This document shows, piece by piece, positions 60,501-64,000 of a DNA stretch of 64,000 nt. Position 1 is the first letter of the stretch, and every line of letters starts with the position of its first letter. The notes beneath the pieces were generated by a model. That model had not been told where the DNA came from. It ran no database searches and worked only from the letters and a program-made list of their open reading frames with translations. This DNA is from Oscarella lobularis (Eukaryota; Porifera; Homoscleromorpha; Homosclerophorida; Oscarellidae), in the NCBI RefSeq assembly GCF_947507565.1, contig NC_089175.1, positions 7,057,733-7,121,732 of the forward strand, in the 5' to 3' direction. The position numbers and the translations under genes were made by a program.

Positions 60501-63500
60501 TAGTCATGCTTTTAGAAACACGTCCTCGAACGATCGAATTCGGTCTCAGTATGGACGTATCTCTGGATGCAAAGAGTGACACAGCCGGGCCCGATGGAGA
60601 CGTAAGATAGGGAAAAAATTCAGCATTGCCAAGTCGAGAGCAGTATCCAAAATCCATGATACGGTCACGAATAGCAGCTTCATCCGCCGTTCCCCAATAG
60701 TTCCTGCTGACGTTTACCGACAACTCTGACGAACTTTGAACTGGAAGTTGAATACCGAGTTCAAACTGTGATTCTGGATTGTTAAACTCATTGTTCTCCA
60801 TGATTATCCGAGACGACATAGATACAACAGCCACAGCAGGATAGCCGTAATCCACGGCGTATAATTCAGTAGAATTCACAGTGTTGTTCAGAAGACGATT
60901 GTTATGAAACAAAAACGGCGACGGTGTAAAATGGTAAGGAGATAGTTTGACGACGTACTTTCCACTATTGCCGTAAAAAATATTTCGCGTCACGTTGAGA
61001 CTTTCAGCAGTTCCCTGCAAAAGCATTGCTCCACCCGTACTTCCACGATGGCCGACGAACGTGTTTCCGTCAATGCTAGCAAGTGCGTTCAACAAGTGGT
61101 CAAAAATCAGCCCATATCGTGTTTGTCCCGTAAATAAATTTTCGGAAATCGTGAGATGACTCAATCCTGAAAGTGAGTGTGAGTCTGAGTAAACGCTAAC
61201 GCCATTTTTGTTAGAATCAAAGACGTTTTTAGTGACGTTCCATTGATTGTAGTTGTAAGCGTACAAATAAAGACCACTGTTGCCACTATTGGACACACGA
61301 TTAGAATCGATCACTTGCTGATGGCGATCGTAGCTACGGATGTAGATTCCGTGATCAAGGCTTCCAGTTACCTCGTTATTCAAAATCTCGATGTGTCCTT
61401 GCAAATGCGACATGTACAGTCCTCTGCTACGAGAGTGCCGTATGACGCTGTTTCGCAAAGAGAAAAATCCGTAGTGAAAACTACTGTAGATTCCGTTACT
61501 CGAGTGCCGTATGACGCTGTTTCGCAAAGAGAAAAATCCGTAGTGAGAACTACTGTAGATTCCGTTACTCGAACAATTTTCCACTCTTGCGTTACTGATA
61601 AAGACGTCGTCATTTGTAGTACTTGAAAAGTAAATTCCAGTGCCGACTGAGAACAGATTAGGATCAATGACACGAGTAAAGGGACGACCAGGTTTGGTTG
61701 AAAGGGCAACAGAATACAGAGCAAATCCAGGAGCACTACTTTTGCTTCCAGTAGTGATCTCAACAAAGACGGAATTGCCAGATGACAAAAGGCTGTCGTC
61801 AATCGAATTCGTATTTTGACCACTGTACGTTCTGATTGTTGGCGAAGAGCTTGATGGTCCATTTCTGAACACAAGCCAATCGTCATTATAGAGCTGAACG
61901 GAAACAAGCGTCAGAGACAAAACGGTATTAGGAGGACCTCGAAGCTCAACAGAGCAGTAAATTCCAGCAAAATGATCATCCTGATGTAAACCGAAGTACG
62001 TTCCTTTATCTACTCTCACGTTCAAAACAGCTGGCACGGAACAAATCGACTGATAGTTCATCAATACCCCCAATGAGCTAGAGCTAGGATACATGCGAAT
62101 TCCTGATCCCGTTATGTTTCTGACTGTAGTCCCGTGAAAAGTCAAATTTCGTGTCCTCGGACCATAAAATGATATTCCATCACCCCTCCCTCCATCAACA
62201 GTCACTCCCGTAATATTCACTTCTTCGTGAAGGTACTCGAAAGATAAAGCGGTCGACGCAGAATCTTTTATAGTCACGTTTACGAACGTGGGTGACTTCA
62301 GTATGGCTCGCACAGAAGGTACTATACTCGTTCTCCATATGCCAGCCCCTTGAATCAATGTATGCTGGAGAACAGACAAAGGCAATGCATGACTGCTTCC
62401 TGAAACTAGGACGGTTGACATGGGAGAAAATCGAATTCCTGCCCATCCTCCAAACCCAGCCCATCCTCCTAACTGTCTGTTATTGCCAAGGACAAGCCAA
62501 TCATAGCAATAGATATGATATACTTTAAGGCAACGAGTTGAAGCCGAATATTGTCCTGAACTAAAAGTGCAGTGATGAATATCAGTGGCATTCGCCGGAC
62601 AGCTGAATCTCGTAATTATAGGAGTTCCCAAAGAAGGATACCATTCCTCATGATAGCGAAGAAAGAAGTACCAGTAATAAAAAGAGCATTGATCGTAGCC
62701 AAGCGTTTTACCCGCTAAATCAGCCAGCTTGTTTAAAGAAGGGTAGTCTGTGCTGACATTAGACGGTAGACAAATTGACCGCCACAATTGATCAAAATTA
62801 ATTTGTAGCGTCCCACGTTCTTCGCCTTGAGAATAATCTACGACACGAAATTCAATATCATTGCGTTGCCCTCGAGCAATAGATTGTTCACGAAATGTAA
62901 CAGGACTAACTGAACTTCCTAGTGATGACATGCTGCCTTCAACTAAAATGCCTGTATTCGCCTTGACTTCAATGACGACGCCAGCTTCAATAGAAAGTGA
63001 ACCTGTTGGAAGAATCGTAACGTCTCTCGTGATAAGGTACGGAGAGCTAGCTGCTGTCAATGTCAGAGAGTCGTTCAATTGACCTCCTACTTCTCCGGAA
63101 GGCGTAACAAAGAGTGGGTACTGTCTAGGATGACTTAATCCTGCGACGTCAGATGGGTCTGCAGAGAGCAGAAAGGGAAAATACTCAATTGTAGCAAAGA
63201 AGCTCGAATCGTCGAAATCAAATATTCTGTTCCGGATGATCAGTTCGTTATCTGTACCCCAATAGTTAAGCGTAAAATTGATTCTGTCCAAGGAGGACAT
63301 CGCTTCGACACCATTGCCAACATCATATGAAGAACATGGATTGTCAAATATGTTGTGATAGACTTCTACGTTGACACTTCTAGTCACTTCAAAAACGCAA
63401 TTAGGCGACGTTGGAGACGATAGTGTTCTATTGAAAACAACGTTATTTTTCAACGTATTATTTCTGAAGAAGGCGACGTTCTGAACTTGAACTCCGCTAT

Positions 63501-64000
63501 TGAAGTACGTTTCAGGAGACAACAAAACGATTGACTTTCCCTTGTTACGAACAAAAGTGTTTCCTTCTACAATTATGCGACCCTTGTCATTTGCACTTGA
63601 GTAGGTACTAAGCTCAACAACGATCGAGTCGGATCCAACGTCGTTCTCTTCAAACTTGTTCCCAGACAAAACAGCAGCTTGACCCGTTAGGTGAAACTTT
63701 TGATAGTAATAGAAAGGGCCTCCGTTTTGACTGAACTCGTTGTTTCTCACTCTAACCACCAATCCGTATTGATAATTCACGTTGAAATGCATTGCATAGC
63801 AGCTTTGCTGCGAGGTTCCCACGCGACTAACAACATTTCCCTCAACCGAAATCGCCTTAGTCACTCTCCAGCCGTACGTGTTCGGTTCAGAACTTCGTAG
63901 GTAGAGACCTGCGTAGATGTACCTCCTTCCAGAATCAGTGCGTGATCCGTTGAGAATGTTATTCAACATGGTCATATTACCAGCTCCGTTGCTATACCAG
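48585..64000 (-). CDS. Giant transmembrane receptor: bark beetle/Anakonda-like N-part, VWD, EGF, cadherin repeats (5' end outside)
   Basis: 27 exons join in frame (4,594 aa): 59226-64000, 58177-59172, 58018-58118, 57684-57960, 57445-57626, 57186-57386, 57037-57138, 55805-56986, 55571-55746, 55382-55514, 55224-55331, 54893-55165, 54477-54842, 54288-54418, 54085-54236, 53881-54033, 53635-53830, 53259-53590, 53052-53209, 52884-53001, 52745-52834, 52598-52690, 51625-52287, 49319-51571, 49031-49264, 48863-48977, 48585-48810. Order: beta-helix rungs with N(Y/W)WG module ends (about 63265, 60700, 58300), SRCR at about 62870-62505 and 60285-59950, C-type lectin (WIGL, WSWSDG, FFCGK), EGF, PSI (PGCGWC), unassigned region 57.0-54.5 kb, VWD ([15 protein letters not shown]), about nine EGF, seven cadherin repeats ([16 protein letters not shown]), membrane helix (48863-48977) and a tail with NPAFDP. 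Bark proteins act at epithelial cell corners; the added C-terminal half suggests an adhesion role (inference). Confidence 0.85.
58911..58994. repeat. Exact 42-bp tandem duplication in the beta-helix coding region
   Basis: Units at 58911-58952 and 58953-58994 are identical. They add 14 residues in frame ([13 protein letters not shown] twice). A normal beta-helix rung is about 22-25 residues, so this insertion disturbs the register. It is young because the copies do not differ. Confidence 0.9.
61433..61570. repeat. 69-bp tandem duplication, one beta-helix rung
   Basis: Units at 61433-61501 and 61502-61570 differ at one position. Each encodes 23 residues ([15 protein letters not shown] plus rest), the length of a single rung, so the helix gained one turn without frame change. 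Confidence 0.9.

Noticed and set aside
1-64000. tRNA, rRNA or small structured RNA genes
   Set aside because: I looked for tRNA-like A/B boxes and known RNA cores and saw none that I could support by eye.

Overview
The window reads as nuclear DNA of an animal, most likely a sponge with a compact genome. The protein families are metazoan: Death domains, a ZU5 domain, SRCR, C-type lectin, VWD and cadherin repeats, and a bark beetle/Anakonda-type beta-helix receptor. Genes are split by very short introns (mostly about 45-75 nt, GT-AG with a few GC-AG), and spacing is tight. I infer Porifera from the Kelch/kinase/ROCO/Death mixture and the compactness; the species is not determined. Almost every convincing gene lies on the minus strand.

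Layout. (1) 1-47.3 kb is a tandem, rearranged array of related multidomain receptor-like genes, called A, B, C, E/D, B' and F from left to right. The basic plan is five Kelch blades, a linker, a TKL/tyrosine-kinase-like kinase, an unassigned domain of about 300 aa ('X'), Roc GTPase, COR and Death (C, F). B and B' are Kelch-linker-X-kinase. E/D reads as Kelch-kinase-Death-kinase-ZU5-Death. A has lost its Kelch part and starts with an exon taken from an ABC-transporter gene. (2) A fragment of an ABCB-type transporter gene (23.5-24.9 kb) sits inside the array, beside two satellite-like tandem repeats (21.7-22.7 kb). (3) About 26 kb separates two near-identical segments (about 7.9-15.9 kb and 34.0-42.0 kb). 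They carry gene B, the 3' end of gene C/F, a decayed unrecognised gene G, and a CpG-rich, apparently bidirectional promoter. (4) Two foldback DNA transposons with 9-bp target duplications lie at 5.1-6.3 kb. (5) 48.6-64.0 kb holds the 3' part of one giant gene. All 27 exons join in frame to 4,594 residues: SRCR/beta-helix modules, C-type lectin, EGF and PSI, a large unassigned region, VWD, many EGF, seven cadherin repeats, one membrane helix and a cytoplasmic tail.

How the parts may work together (inference). Kelch blades could sense or scaffold, Roc-COR could act as a GTP switch and dimeriser, and Death domains could recruit signalling partners. Across the array, kinase domains range from complete (A, B, B', F) to clearly degraded (C, the second kinase of E/D). 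Copy-number change, domain shuffling, promoter capture, catalytic decay and local frameshifts together look like a fast-evolving receptor/adaptor family such as innate-immunity or self-recognition genes. The giant transmembrane protein is probably an epithelial junction or adhesion receptor. A partial copy of its last exon inside the array (32.5 kb) shows that the array and this gene have been neighbours through at least one earlier duplication.
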